A DNA stretch of 64,000 nt from Phycisphaerales bacterium UBA7800 (GTDB lineage: Bacteria; Planctomycetota; Phycisphaerae; Phycisphaerales; Phycisphaeraceae): positions 127,595 to 191,594 of the forward strand of contig DLCK01000076.1 in assembly GCA_002480565.1 (NCBI GenBank), written 5' to 3'. The translations under genes and the position numbers were made by a program. The notes below the pieces were generated by a model. That model searched no databases, had not been told where the DNA came from, and worked only from the letters and a program-made list of their open reading frames with translations. Positions 54,097-61,946 of the stretch are shown here, in pieces. Each line of letters starts with the position of its first letter. Within the stretch, counting starts at the first letter, position 1.

Positions 54097-57000
54097 ATGT
54101 CACGAATTGTCTATCTAATCAGCATCCTTAGTTTAATATTGATGTCTGCACCTGTAGATGCATTGGAAATCACACCTACGCAAAAAGGTTTAGAAATACA
54201 AACTGATGTTTTTAAGAACATTACGCTTAACTATCCGGTACTGGAAACATCAGGAAAACAAAAAGTTAAACCAGATGGTGATGTTAAAATTAACGGCCCC
54301 AAAACAACGGTTTCATATACAGATGGTACCGTTTTAATTATCAGTCAAAATGGAGGTCGTTTTTCATTTCAATTCAAGGATTTACCAGCCAATGTCAAGT
54401 CAATGAATTTTGGCATGAACTTGCCAGCATCTATTGTGAATACACTGCAATGGGATATTGACAATAGTGGCTTTAAAAACTTTCCTGCTAAGGTTCAAGA
54501 CGATCCATTCCTACACAAAGGAAATGCGCGTAATTTTAGTATTGCTAAAGATGGCATTGGCTTTAACATGCGTATCGAGCATGGCTATCAACAATTGCAA
54601 GATAACCGTAAATGGAATGACACGAAATTCTATTGGTTTGCTGCAACGCAAATGCCTCGGACAAATGGCAACAATTCTTACTACAACATAGAATTCAAGA
54701 CTGCAGATGGTATAACATTAGAAGGCACTGTAACACAACAAGCTGAAACTAACGTAGAGCCCAAGCCAATTGAAGCCCATGGCGTCAAAACCAAACTCAC
54801 AAGCAAAGGTATTGCGATAGATCTTAATAGTGGTGGTATCTTTACACTGACTTATCCTAAACTGATGGGATTGAAACCCGACAAGCCTGTTAGCGTAGAC
54901 AATGTTACTTCAACACTGACTCATCTGAAATATGTTGATGGTATTTCAGCTGTCGTTAAGCTGGATCAAAATGAAAATGTGAAAGTTGATTTTGACAATC
55001 TTAATGATCAAGTTAAGACAGCCCGTTTGGAAATGCTTATTCCAATCGGGATGGCAAAGGGAGGTAAATTTTCAATCGGGAATGAATCCCTCAAACCCTT
55101 TCCATCCGAAAAACAAGCCAAACCTTTTCTTTATCAAGGTAACAACGAAAGTCTGACATTAACGCACCAGACAGGCCCTGGCTTTAAACTGACTATGCCC
55201 AAGTACGGTTATCAACAGCTACAGGACAATCGACACTGGAACTGGAATATTTTTGCATGGTGGTATGGTGTAACCATCCCCTCTGGCCAATCCAAGTTTA
55301 CACTTGATTTTAAGATTGGCGACTTACCCGGTGGTGCTGTAAAAGCAAAACCTGTTGTGGACCGATTCGGACAATGGGTTGCATCGGATTATCCCACAAA
55401 AGTGAAAAGTATTGAAGAACTCAAACAAGATGCGATAGATGATGAAGCATACTACGGTTCTCTTACTCCACCAACACGCGACAGCTTTGGGGGGATACCC
55501 GGTACAAAAGAAAAATATAATCTCAAAGCTACTGGGTTCTTTCACTTGGAGAAGATCAATGGCAGAGATATTCTTGTTACACCAGATGGTAATGCCTATT
55601 TCCAATTAGGTGTTTGCGGATGGACGCCTTGTGATGACTATACAAGAGTCCGCGGTCGTGAAGAAATCTATGAATGGCTACCAACAGAGCATGACCCAGA
55701 ATTTAAATCTGCATGGAGGCCAAATGATCCAGGTGTCTTCTCATACTTGTTAGCCAACCGCATCCGAAAGACTGGCAAGCCATTTGATATCTATGACTAT
55801 GCTGATATGTGGCTGACGCGCGAAATGAAATGGGGCTTTAATAGTCTTGGTGCATTCTGCCCGACAGGAGAAAAATTCCGTGAAGTCCTTGGTAAGCACA
55901 ACTATCCTTTTGTGAATCATTTGCCAATGCGATCCTTCAAGGAAATTCTTGGCATCCACTTAGTTTGGGATCCATTTGAAAAGGGAATTGAAAAGAAGTT
56001 TGACGAGGTGTTCTCCAAGTTTGGCCAGACATACAATAATGACCCCCTTCTGATTGGTAGTTTCCTTGTTAATGAACCCAACATGGAAAATATACCCAAA
56101 GTTATTCCACTACTCAAAGCAAGTGATTGTGCCGCCAAAGCTAAACTTGTCGAGATGTTAAAAGAACAATATCCAACCGTCTCCGATTTTTCTAAAGCAT
56201 GGAATATCAAGGCATCAAGTTTTGATGAAGTTGGCCAACTCCCCTTAAATATTACTACAAAGCAAGCCTCAGAGGACATGCAGAAATATTTAGGTCTTTT
56301 TCTTGATCGCAGGTACAAATTGGTTCATGACGCCTTCCGCAAACATGTCCCCAACCATTTGCTCATTGGTGATCGTTGGATGCCAGGCACTTCAAACAAT
56401 GAAATACTGGTTAGTACGGCTGGTAAGTACATGGATATCATTTCGGTCAACTATTACACCGATGGGATAGACCGCAATTACCTTGACAGAATCCATCGCT
56501 GGTCCGGTGGAAAACCAATGATTCTCAGTGAATTTTACTTTACCAGTCCCGATGAGTCGGGATTGCAAGGAGGACGCGGTTTACCTTCCCAAGATAAACG
56601 TGGACTTGCCTACCGTAGCTATGTTGAACAAGCGATGAATACAGGCTATGTAGTGGGTATTGAATGGTTCATCAATGTAGATCAAACCGTCACTGGTAGA
56701 TTCTTCCAAGGTTTTAATGGTGAAGCAAACAACACTGGTCTTGTTAATGTTGCTGATCGTCCTTACAAAGATATGCTCAAGCATGTGATGGTCACCAACT
56801 ATGATTGGTTCAGCGTCATAGATGGCTCACGTAAAGCATATATTCTGGATGATCCACGGTTCACATTGCAAAAAGGTGGTTCCAAGAAAACAGTCACAAT
56901 TGACCGTATGGTTAAAGCTTTCAAGTTAGATGCCAATCGTTCGGAATGGCCTTTAACACCACCTTATCGTATTGCTGAAGCCGGTGCGAAAGTTGAAGGA

Positions 57001-57486
57001 AGCTTCCGTGTCGCATGGGATACTCAAAACCTGTATCTGTTTATTGAGGTCACTGATGAATTCCCAATGATCAATTTTCAAAATGGTAGCGGTATCTGGA
57101 ATGGGGATGCAGTTGAACTTTTCATTGGCTACGAAGACCTGGATCGTGTGGGGAACATGATCTACTCTGACCGACAGGTTATTCTTCGCGGCGCTCCTGC
57201 CAAGGATGGGCAGAACAATGCGTGGCTTGCAAATGCTCCATCTCAAAAAACCATTGATAGCATTGTTGTCCCCAATATTGATGGCAAGGGATATACTATT
57301 GAAGCTCGCATTCCATTTGCTTCATTGGACATGACCCCAAAAGTTAATCAAACTCTTCTCTTTGATATTGCACTGGACAGCACCAATAATGTACGCTCCC
57401 CACGCAGCGAGCAAGTTCTCTTTAACGGCACCAAGCATGCATCTCGTGACCGCGGTGTTTGGGGACATGCCAAGCTTGTAAACTAA
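54097..57486 (+). CDS. Secreted GH50-like agarase with CBM9-like domain
   Basis: A 1129-residue secreted enzyme. Signal peptide: about residues 1-22 (M-S-R-I-V-Y-L, hydrophobic core, V-D-A). Two homologous modules follow (about 23-215 and 225-430), each containing G-Y-Q-Q-L-Q-D-N-R (residues 163 and 371). The catalytic part (about 480-960) begins G-F-F-H-L-E-K-I-N-G-R-D-I-L-V-T-P-D-G-N and shows R-E-E-I-Y-E-W-L-P, as in GH50 beta-agarases. By analogy Glu660 (L-V-N-E-P-N) is the acid/base and Glu812 (S-E-F-Y-F) the nucleophile. The end (about 963-1129) is a CBM9-like domain (Y-L-F-I-E-V-T-D-E, W-N-G-D-A-V-E-L-F-I). I chose the ATG at 54097 because it starts the signal peptide directly. Last gene of the LacI-pilin-pilin cluster. 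The substrate could be another algal galactan. Confidence 0.8.
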   Translation: MSRIVYLISILSLILMSAPVDALEITPTQKGLEIQTDVFKNITLNYPVLETSGKQKVKPDGDVKINGPKTTVSYTDGTVLIISQNGGRFSFQFKDLPANVKSMNFGMNLPASIVNTLQWDIDNSGFKNFPAKVQDDPFLHKGNARNFSIAKDGIGFNMRIEHGYQQLQDNRKWNDTKFYWFAATQMPRTNGNNSYYNIEFKTADGITLEGTVTQQAETNVEPKPIEAHGVKTKLTSKGIAIDLNSGGIFTLTYPKLMGLKPDKPVSVDNVTSTLTHLKYVDGISAVVKLDQNENVKVDFDNLNDQVKTARLEMLIPIGMAKGGKFSIGNESLKPFPSEKQAKPFLYQGNNESLTLTHQTGPGFKLTMPKYGYQQLQDNRHWNWNIFAWWYGVTIPSGQSKFTLDFKIGDLPGGAVKAKPVVDRFGQWVASDYPTKVKSIEELKQDAIDDEAYYGSLTPPTRDSFGGIPGTKEKYNLKATGFFHLEKINGRDILVTPDGNAYFQLGVCGWTPCDDYTRVRGREEIYEWLPTEHDPEFKSAWRPNDPGVFSYLLANRIRKTGKPFDIYDYADMWLTREMKWGFNSLGAFCPTGEKFREVLGKHNYPFVNHLPMRSFKEILGIHLVWDPFEKGIEKKFDEVFSKFGQTYNNDPLLIGSFLVNEPNMENIPKVIPLLKASDCAAKAKLVEMLKEQYPTVSDFSKAWNIKASSFDEVGQLPLNITTKQASEDMQKYLGLFLDRRYKLVHDAFRKHVPNHLLIGDRWMPGTSNNEILVSTAGKYMDIISVNYYTDGIDRNYLDRIHRWSGGKPMILSEFYFTSPDESGLQGGRGLPSQDKRGLAYRSYVEQAMNTGYVVGIEWFINVDQTVTGRFFQGFNGEANNTGLVNVADRPYKDMLKHVMVTNYDWFSVIDGSRKAYILDDPRFTLQKGGSKKTVTIDRMVKAFKLDANRSEWPLTPPYRIAEAGAKVEGSFRVAWDTQNLYLFIEVTDEFPMINFQNGSGIWNGDAVELFIGYEDLDRVGNMIYSDRQVILRGAPAKDGQNNAWLANAPSQKTIDSIVVPNIDGKGYTIEARIPFASLDMTPKVNQTLLFDIALDSTNNVRSPRSEQVLFNGTKHASRDRGVWGHAKLVN

Positions 57487-57510
57487 AAACGAAATCTTTT
57501 ATGTCAAATA

Positions 57511-57552
57511 AAAAACAACACCTTCACGCTATTGTGAAGGTGTTGTTTTTTT
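57511..57552. terminator. Bidirectional terminator between the GH50-like gene and ilvC
   Basis: A 14-bp stem (57514-57527 with 57534-57547) with a six-base loop has A residues on its left and T residues on its right, so it can stop transcripts from both sides. It lies 25 bases after the GH50-like stop and 77 bases beyond the ilvC stop. Confidence 0.9.
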
Positions 57553-57628
57553 ATAATTAAAATGGGAGCCGTTACGTCCTGAAGCTTCCCTGCATTTTGA
57601 GGGAATACATTAGAGGACTTCAAATGGG

Positions 57629-58639
57629 TTAGTCGTCGATAACGACGGGCTTGACCCATGGCATCATGGCACGGAGTTCTTTACCGACAACTTCCACGCC
57701 GTGGGTTTTGTCAGCTTGCTTCTGTTCCTTGAACCACTTGAATCCGTTTGCATAATCGTCACGGAAAACCTTGGCAAACTTACCGGACTGGATGTCGGTG
57801 AGACATTCTTTCATGGCCTGTTTGACGGCTGGGGTGACAATCTTGGGGCCGGTGTGATAGTCACCAAATTCAGCGGTGTTGCTGATTGAGTAACGCATGT
57901 AGGAAAGACCACCACGTTCAATGAGGTTGATGATGAGCTTCAGTTCGTGACACACTTCAAAATATGCCATCTCGGGACGGTAGCCTGCTTCGACGAGGGT
58001 TTCGAAACCAGCTTTGATCATGGCAGACAAACCACCACAAAGGACTGCCTGTTCACCGAAAAGGTCCGTTTCGCATTCGTCTTTGAAGCTGGTCTTCATG
58101 ATACCGCTGCGTCCACCGCCCACACCGATAGCCCATGCCATGGCAATGTCGAAGGCTTTGCCGTCTGCATCCTGCTGGACTGCTGCAAGACAGGGGACGC
58201 CACCGCCGCGTTCAAATTCGCTGCGGACGGTGTGACCGGGTCCCTTGGGGGCAACCATAATCACATTGACATTTTCAGGGGGGACAATGCACTTAAAGTG
58301 AACATTAAAGCCATGAGTAAAACCGAGGGTCGCACCGGCTTTGAGATTCGGGGCGATGTCTTTTTCGTAGACTTCTGGCTGTACTTCGTCAGGAAGTGCA
58401 ATGATGACCAGGTCAGCCTGCTTGACGGCATCCGCTACGGGAAGCGGTTCGAAGCCGTCTTCGATGGCTTTCTTGCCGTTGGCCGATTCTTTGCGGTTGG
58501 CGACGATGACGTTAACGCCAGAGTCACGCAGGTTCTGTGAGTGAGCATGGCCTTGTGAGCCATATCCGAGTACAGCCACGGTCTTGCCCTGAAGTGGTGC
58601 CAGTGAACCGTCTTTGTCATAAAGAGTTTCGATAGCCAT
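57629..58639 (-). CDS. ilvC: Ketol-acid reductoisomerase (class I)
   Basis: A 336-residue enzyme that isomerises and reduces acetohydroxy acids in valine, leucine and isoleucine synthesis. The Rossmann motif G-Y-G-S-Q-G-H-A-H is at residues 25-33, and A-N-R-K-E-S-A-N-G-K-K (47-57) is the cofactor-specificity loop. F-T-H-G-F-N-V-H-F contains active-site His109, and E-C-E-T-D-L-F-G-E-Q carries metal ligands Asp192 and Glu196. L-S-Y-M-R-Y-S-I-S-N-T-A closes the active site. The length is that of the short class I form. GGAGA lies nine bases before the ATG. No other ilv or leu gene is in the window. Confidence 0.97.
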   Translation of the reverse strand: MAIETLYDKDGSLAPLQGKTVAVLGYGSQGHAHSQNLRDSGVNVIVANRKESANGKKAIEDGFEPLPVADAVKQADLVIIALPDEVQPEVYEKDIAPNLKAGATLGFTHGFNVHFKCIVPPENVNVIMVAPKGPGHTVRSEFERGGGVPCLAAVQQDADGKAFDIAMAWAIGVGGGRSGIMKTSFKDECETDLFGEQAVLCGGLSAMIKAGFETLVEAGYRPEMAYFEVCHELKLIINLIERGGLSYMRYSISNTAEFGDYHTGPKIVTPAVKQAMKECLTDIQSGKFAKVFRDDYANGFKWFKEQKQADKTHGVEVVGKELRAMMPWVKPVVIDD

Positions 58640-58736
58640 TGTTTAAAGTCTCCGTCGAGAGTTATTGGAAGCCGTGTAATGTACCGTTTTCGAGTCACCG
58701 GGTAAAGTCAGGTATGGAAGATGACAGTCCATGGCT

Positions 58737-58764
58737 AAACCACAGAGTCACAGAGACACAGAGT
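58737..58764. repeat. Cacagag-type short intergenic repeat
   Basis: A run of imperfect CACAGAG units (AACCACAGAGTCACAGAGAC and onward) lies in the 142-base gap between ilvC and the beta-lactamase-like gene. Such ACCACAGAGACACAGAG-type words are scattered in many planctomycete and related genomes. Here only one copy is seen. Confidence 0.5.
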
Positions 58765-58781
58765 GAAGTCAGATATTGAGA

Positions 58782-61310
58782 TTAATTGTCCTTGATGCAG
58801 TCGGTGATGGTCTTGATGAACTTGGAGTGATATTTCCCAAAATTCTTGCCAGCGTTATTGCGGGTCATGGAGATCACGAGGTTGTGTTTCAGGTCGATTC
58901 GCAGGGTCGCCGACGATGCCGCCCCGTGGGCAAAACACATGTCCGAGAGTCCGTCGCCGGTGTACCATTGCGTACCGATGCCGTATTTCGTCGGACTCTT
59001 ATCGGTGGTGATGGTGCTGATGTCGATGGGGAGCATGGCATCGCGGGTTTGTTGGCTCATGAACCGATACTCACCATAGCTTCCCCCATTGAGGAGCATC
59101 TGGCCGATCTTTGCCATATCCATTGCGGTGGATGCGGTATTCCATGAAGCATTTTCACAGTTGGTGTTTTTGCAGCCAAGGGGATCAAGCAGGTGCGTCT
59201 TGACCATGGTGGGATAGCACTTGCCGGAGACTTGGCCCATGAGTTGGATGCCCAGTTCCATGCCCATGCCGTCGTACTCGAATTTCTTGCCGACGTTGAG
59301 TTGTGGTGCGATGGATGCAATAAGGTGTTCGAGATCCGGATCATCTTCACCTCGGTGACTGGTAAGGCCAGCAGTGTGCGTCCAGAGATTTCGTATGGTG
59401 GGAACTTGGTTGAAGCCTGCGTTTTGCATCTCAGGCAGGTAGCGGTCGATGGGTGTGTCGAGATTGATGAGTTGTTGATCGACCATCATCATGGCCATGG
59501 TGCCGGAGATGAGTTTGGACAGGGATGCCATCCAACTGTTTGTGTCAGTGGTCATGGGTTTTTCGTCGCGTGTGCCATAGGCTTTGTGATGGACGATCAC
59601 GCCATTACGGACGACGCATGCGATGAAGGCTTCGTCGGTGTCCTTGGCCCATTCAGTGAGGATGGCATCGATTTTCTGCGGTGCGTCCTCGGTCATGCCA
59701 GCTTCGGTCATTGTTCCGGCGTGTAATGATGTGACAGGTTTGTCGAGTTTGGCAGGCAAGGCAAAGTTGCGGGTGAACATTTTGTCATTGCCGTTGATCT
59801 TGCGTTCGAGTGTCGTCCAATACTGTTTTTCGATGGTATTGACGCCGTTGTAGACGGTAATGTCTGTATCGGGTTTGATCTGCGAAAGACTGCTTAATAG
59901 TGACGCATTGAAACTGGCATTTTGAGCAATATCCCAGAACGACCAGTTAACTGCATTATTGATTTTTAGCTGCGATGCTTTGACCACTGCCGGGTCAATA
60001 CCGTATTGAGTTGGTAGCTTGATATCACCTTCAAACTTCATATCCCATGGTTCGACATTCACCGGCATGCGATAGAGAGCACGGTAACGCGTGATGGTTT
60101 TATTCGTATCATGACAGTGGATCTTGATCACCGCAGCATATCGACCGGGCTTTTCAGCGGAAGTGGCCGCATTGCAATTCGCATCATAATAGTCCGTCTG
60201 GATGGTGTAAGGGCCAAGCAGTTTTTCCATCACCAAGGGCTGTGTGAATTTGCATTGAGGCAGTTCACTGGTTTGGAAAATGGTGGAGGGCTCAAAACGC
60301 AACTCGGTTTTAAGCAACATATCGCGACGTTGGTCATCCAAGTTTGGAACATCGATAGGACAGTCAGAAGAACCTTCAACATTCACATTCATCCACTGTG
60401 GTCTTGACTTATTGAGGTCAATTGGAACCCGGAAAGTGGCATGTGAAAAGTCACCTTTAGGTTTGAGTACCTTTGAAGTAGACGAATGGTTACTTGTGGC
60501 AAATGAGCAACGCTTGCCAGCTAACTCAGCGACCGCTGTCACATCAATCTTCAACCAACTCAAGTATTCAATGGTGGCTTTGGCACTTGCATTTACAGGC
60601 GCACTTGGACTTGAACGAAGAAACACTGATTGCATCATCGAACTGTCTGCATACGTTCTCCCGCTGGGATACCAGAACAATTGATCCCGGTGTGATTCAC
60701 CGTCCACATCGTTAAAGAATATCTGCAAACCAATTGTCTGATTTTTCCTGGTATCAATCTGCAAAATGTCCCATGGGATCATCGCTTCAAGCGTATAGCC
60801 ATGTTCCTGTTTGGTACGCGCAATGACAGGTTGATATTTTTCTACACCATCAGGTTTATTCGCGGACTGATTGTTTAAGTGATAGCGTGGCTGGGGATGT
60901 TTGAGGTCCATGCCCGGTGCGATGAGCAGTTGCAGGCGTTGCTTGCCACCCACTGCGTCTGCCATGAAAAACTCGATTGCATCGTTACGCCAGATGTCCG
61001 ACGTGTTGGCAGATTCGGTGAAGACATCATCCTTGACAATGGCAAGCAGATAAATCCCCTGCTCATTCCAGGCAAAGCGACAGGTTGGACGGAAGTCTGT
61101 CGTGCTTGGGATTGACTTGCCATTGGAATTGAAAATATTGATCTGAAGGCCGGACTTTTGATCGTCGTCCATGTTCCAATCGTCTGTTTTCCCATCGACG
61201 GTGATATCTGGGATTCTGCCAATCCCAAAGTTCTTGGATTGGGCATATCCAATTGAACAAAAAATACCAAGTAGAAAACAGACGGCTATCAAGCTGTGGA
61301 TACGTTGCAT
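58782..61310 (-). CDS. Secreted CBM9-like / serine beta-lactamase-like protein
   Basis: An 842-residue protein; I chose the ATG at 61310 because GGGAG stands seven bases upstream and a clear signal peptide (about residues 1-24, ending G-Y-A-Q) follows directly. Residues about 28-240 are a CBM9-like sugar-binding domain (I-T-V-D-G-K-T-D-D-W, W-R-N-D-A-I-E-F-F). A middle part (about 240-520) has no family I know. The C-terminal part (about 530-842) is of the beta-lactamase/penicillin-binding serine hydrolase fold: Ser596-x-x-Lys599 (S-L-S-K), then Y-D-G-M-G in the place of the Y-x-N motif, and H-G-A-A-S near the end in place of K-T-G. Such enzymes are often esterases or peptidases, not resistance factors. 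Pairing with CBM9 suggests deacetylation or ester cleavage on polysaccharide, which is inference. Confidence 0.85.
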   Translation of the reverse strand: MQRIHSLIAVCFLLGIFCSIGYAQSKNFGIGRIPDITVDGKTDDWNMDDDQKSGLQINIFNSNGKSIPSTTDFRPTCRFAWNEQGIYLLAIVKDDVFTESANTSDIWRNDAIEFFMADAVGGKQRLQLLIAPGMDLKHPQPRYHLNNQSANKPDGVEKYQPVIARTKQEHGYTLEAMIPWDILQIDTRKNQTIGLQIFFNDVDGESHRDQLFWYPSGRTYADSSMMQSVFLRSSPSAPVNASAKATIEYLSWLKIDVTAVAELAGKRCSFATSNHSSTSKVLKPKGDFSHATFRVPIDLNKSRPQWMNVNVEGSSDCPIDVPNLDDQRRDMLLKTELRFEPSTIFQTSELPQCKFTQPLVMEKLLGPYTIQTDYYDANCNAATSAEKPGRYAAVIKIHCHDTNKTITRYRALYRMPVNVEPWDMKFEGDIKLPTQYGIDPAVVKASQLKINNAVNWSFWDIAQNASFNASLLSSLSQIKPDTDITVYNGVNTIEKQYWTTLERKINGNDKMFTRNFALPAKLDKPVTSLHAGTMTEAGMTEDAPQKIDAILTEWAKDTDEAFIACVVRNGVIVHHKAYGTRDEKPMTTDTNSWMASLSKLISGTMAMMMVDQQLINLDTPIDRYLPEMQNAGFNQVPTIRNLWTHTAGLTSHRGEDDPDLEHLIASIAPQLNVGKKFEYDGMGMELGIQLMGQVSGKCYPTMVKTHLLDPLGCKNTNCENASWNTASTAMDMAKIGQMLLNGGSYGEYRFMSQQTRDAMLPIDISTITTDKSPTKYGIGTQWYTGDGLSDMCFAHGAASSATLRIDLKHNLVISMTRNNAGKNFGKYHSKFIKTITDCIKDN

Positions 61311-61461
61311 GGATATGCTCCCGGTGAAATGTGAACTGGAGAACGTGAATTGTGCCACAAGTATCGTCAGCAGACAAATATTTCTTTTTAAATGTCGTTT
61401 GCAAATCCTTACAGAGCATTGCATATGAGACTTGTATGTATTTAGTAAAACTTTGCTCATT

Positions 61462-61478
61462 AAGCATTTGAAATGCTT
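61462..61478. promoter_or_regulatory. Candidate operator palindrome
   Basis: AAGCATTTGAAATGCTT is a perfect inverted repeat of eight bases around one central base, in the 243-base gap between two divergent transcription units. It sits 76 bases before the DUF4212 start and about 150 from the other. Operator function is inferred from symmetry and position only. Confidence 0.35.
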
Positions 61479-61553
61479 GAACTGAGTTCCAGACGAGTTT
61501 AAGATCACATGCATCCGCAGCCTATCTTAACACCTCATTCATGGAGATTGAAT

Positions 61554-61901
61554 ATGACTTCAGGGCAACAGCCCCCCGCCGAGTCGACGTCAGAATCTGC
61601 TACAGGTTCGTCTAATGAATCCCAAATACATGCTTCGCTTGATCGCTATTGGAAAGCCAATGTGATGATCATGCGCGTTTTACTACTGATCTGGGCATCA
61701 GCAGGATTGGGCGCTGGGATTCTCTTTGCTGACAAGCTCAACGCGTTTAGCATTGCTGGCTTTCCGGTTGGATTCTGGTTTGCACAGCAGGGATCCATTC
61801 TGATCTTTGTCGTGTTGATCCTGGTTTATTGCATCATGATGAACAAGCTTGATTCCAAGCATCATCAGGAACTCGAAGCCTTGCGTAAGAATCAGCAGTA
61901 A
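61554..61901 (+). CDS. DUF4212 sodium:solute symporter small subunit
   Basis: A 115-residue membrane protein. A hydrophilic Ser/Glu-rich start is followed by Y-W-K-A-N, a first membrane helix (about 35-60) and a second (about 68-93) containing G-F-W-F-A-Q-Q-G-S-I. This matches DUF4212, which is paired with sodium:solute symporters of the VC_2705 type. I chose ATG 61554 because GGAGA lies upstream; an in-frame ATG at 61509 would add a 15-residue start with no ribosome site. It precedes the large subunit by 45 bases. Confidence 0.92.
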   Translation: MTSGQQPPAESTSESATGSSNESQIHASLDRYWKANVMIMRVLLLIWASAGLGAGILFADKLNAFSIAGFPVGFWFAQQGSILIFVVLILVYCIMMNKLDSKHHQELEALRKNQQ

Positions 61902-61946
61902 ATCCATTTCATCATCAAGTTCATTTGATTCAGAGAGACCACCCTC

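Noticed and set aside
57947..58540. 197-codon open frame opposite ilvC
   Set aside because: ilvC is certain on the other strand; this frame has no recognisable protein.
59193..59726. 177-codon open frame opposite the beta-lactamase-like gene
   Set aside because: The minus-strand gene shows catalytic motifs in this very segment; the plus frame shows none.
61311..61514. 68-codon upstream extension of the beta-lactamase-like gene
   Set aside because: It would bury the signal peptide, and the ribosome site fits the start at 61310.
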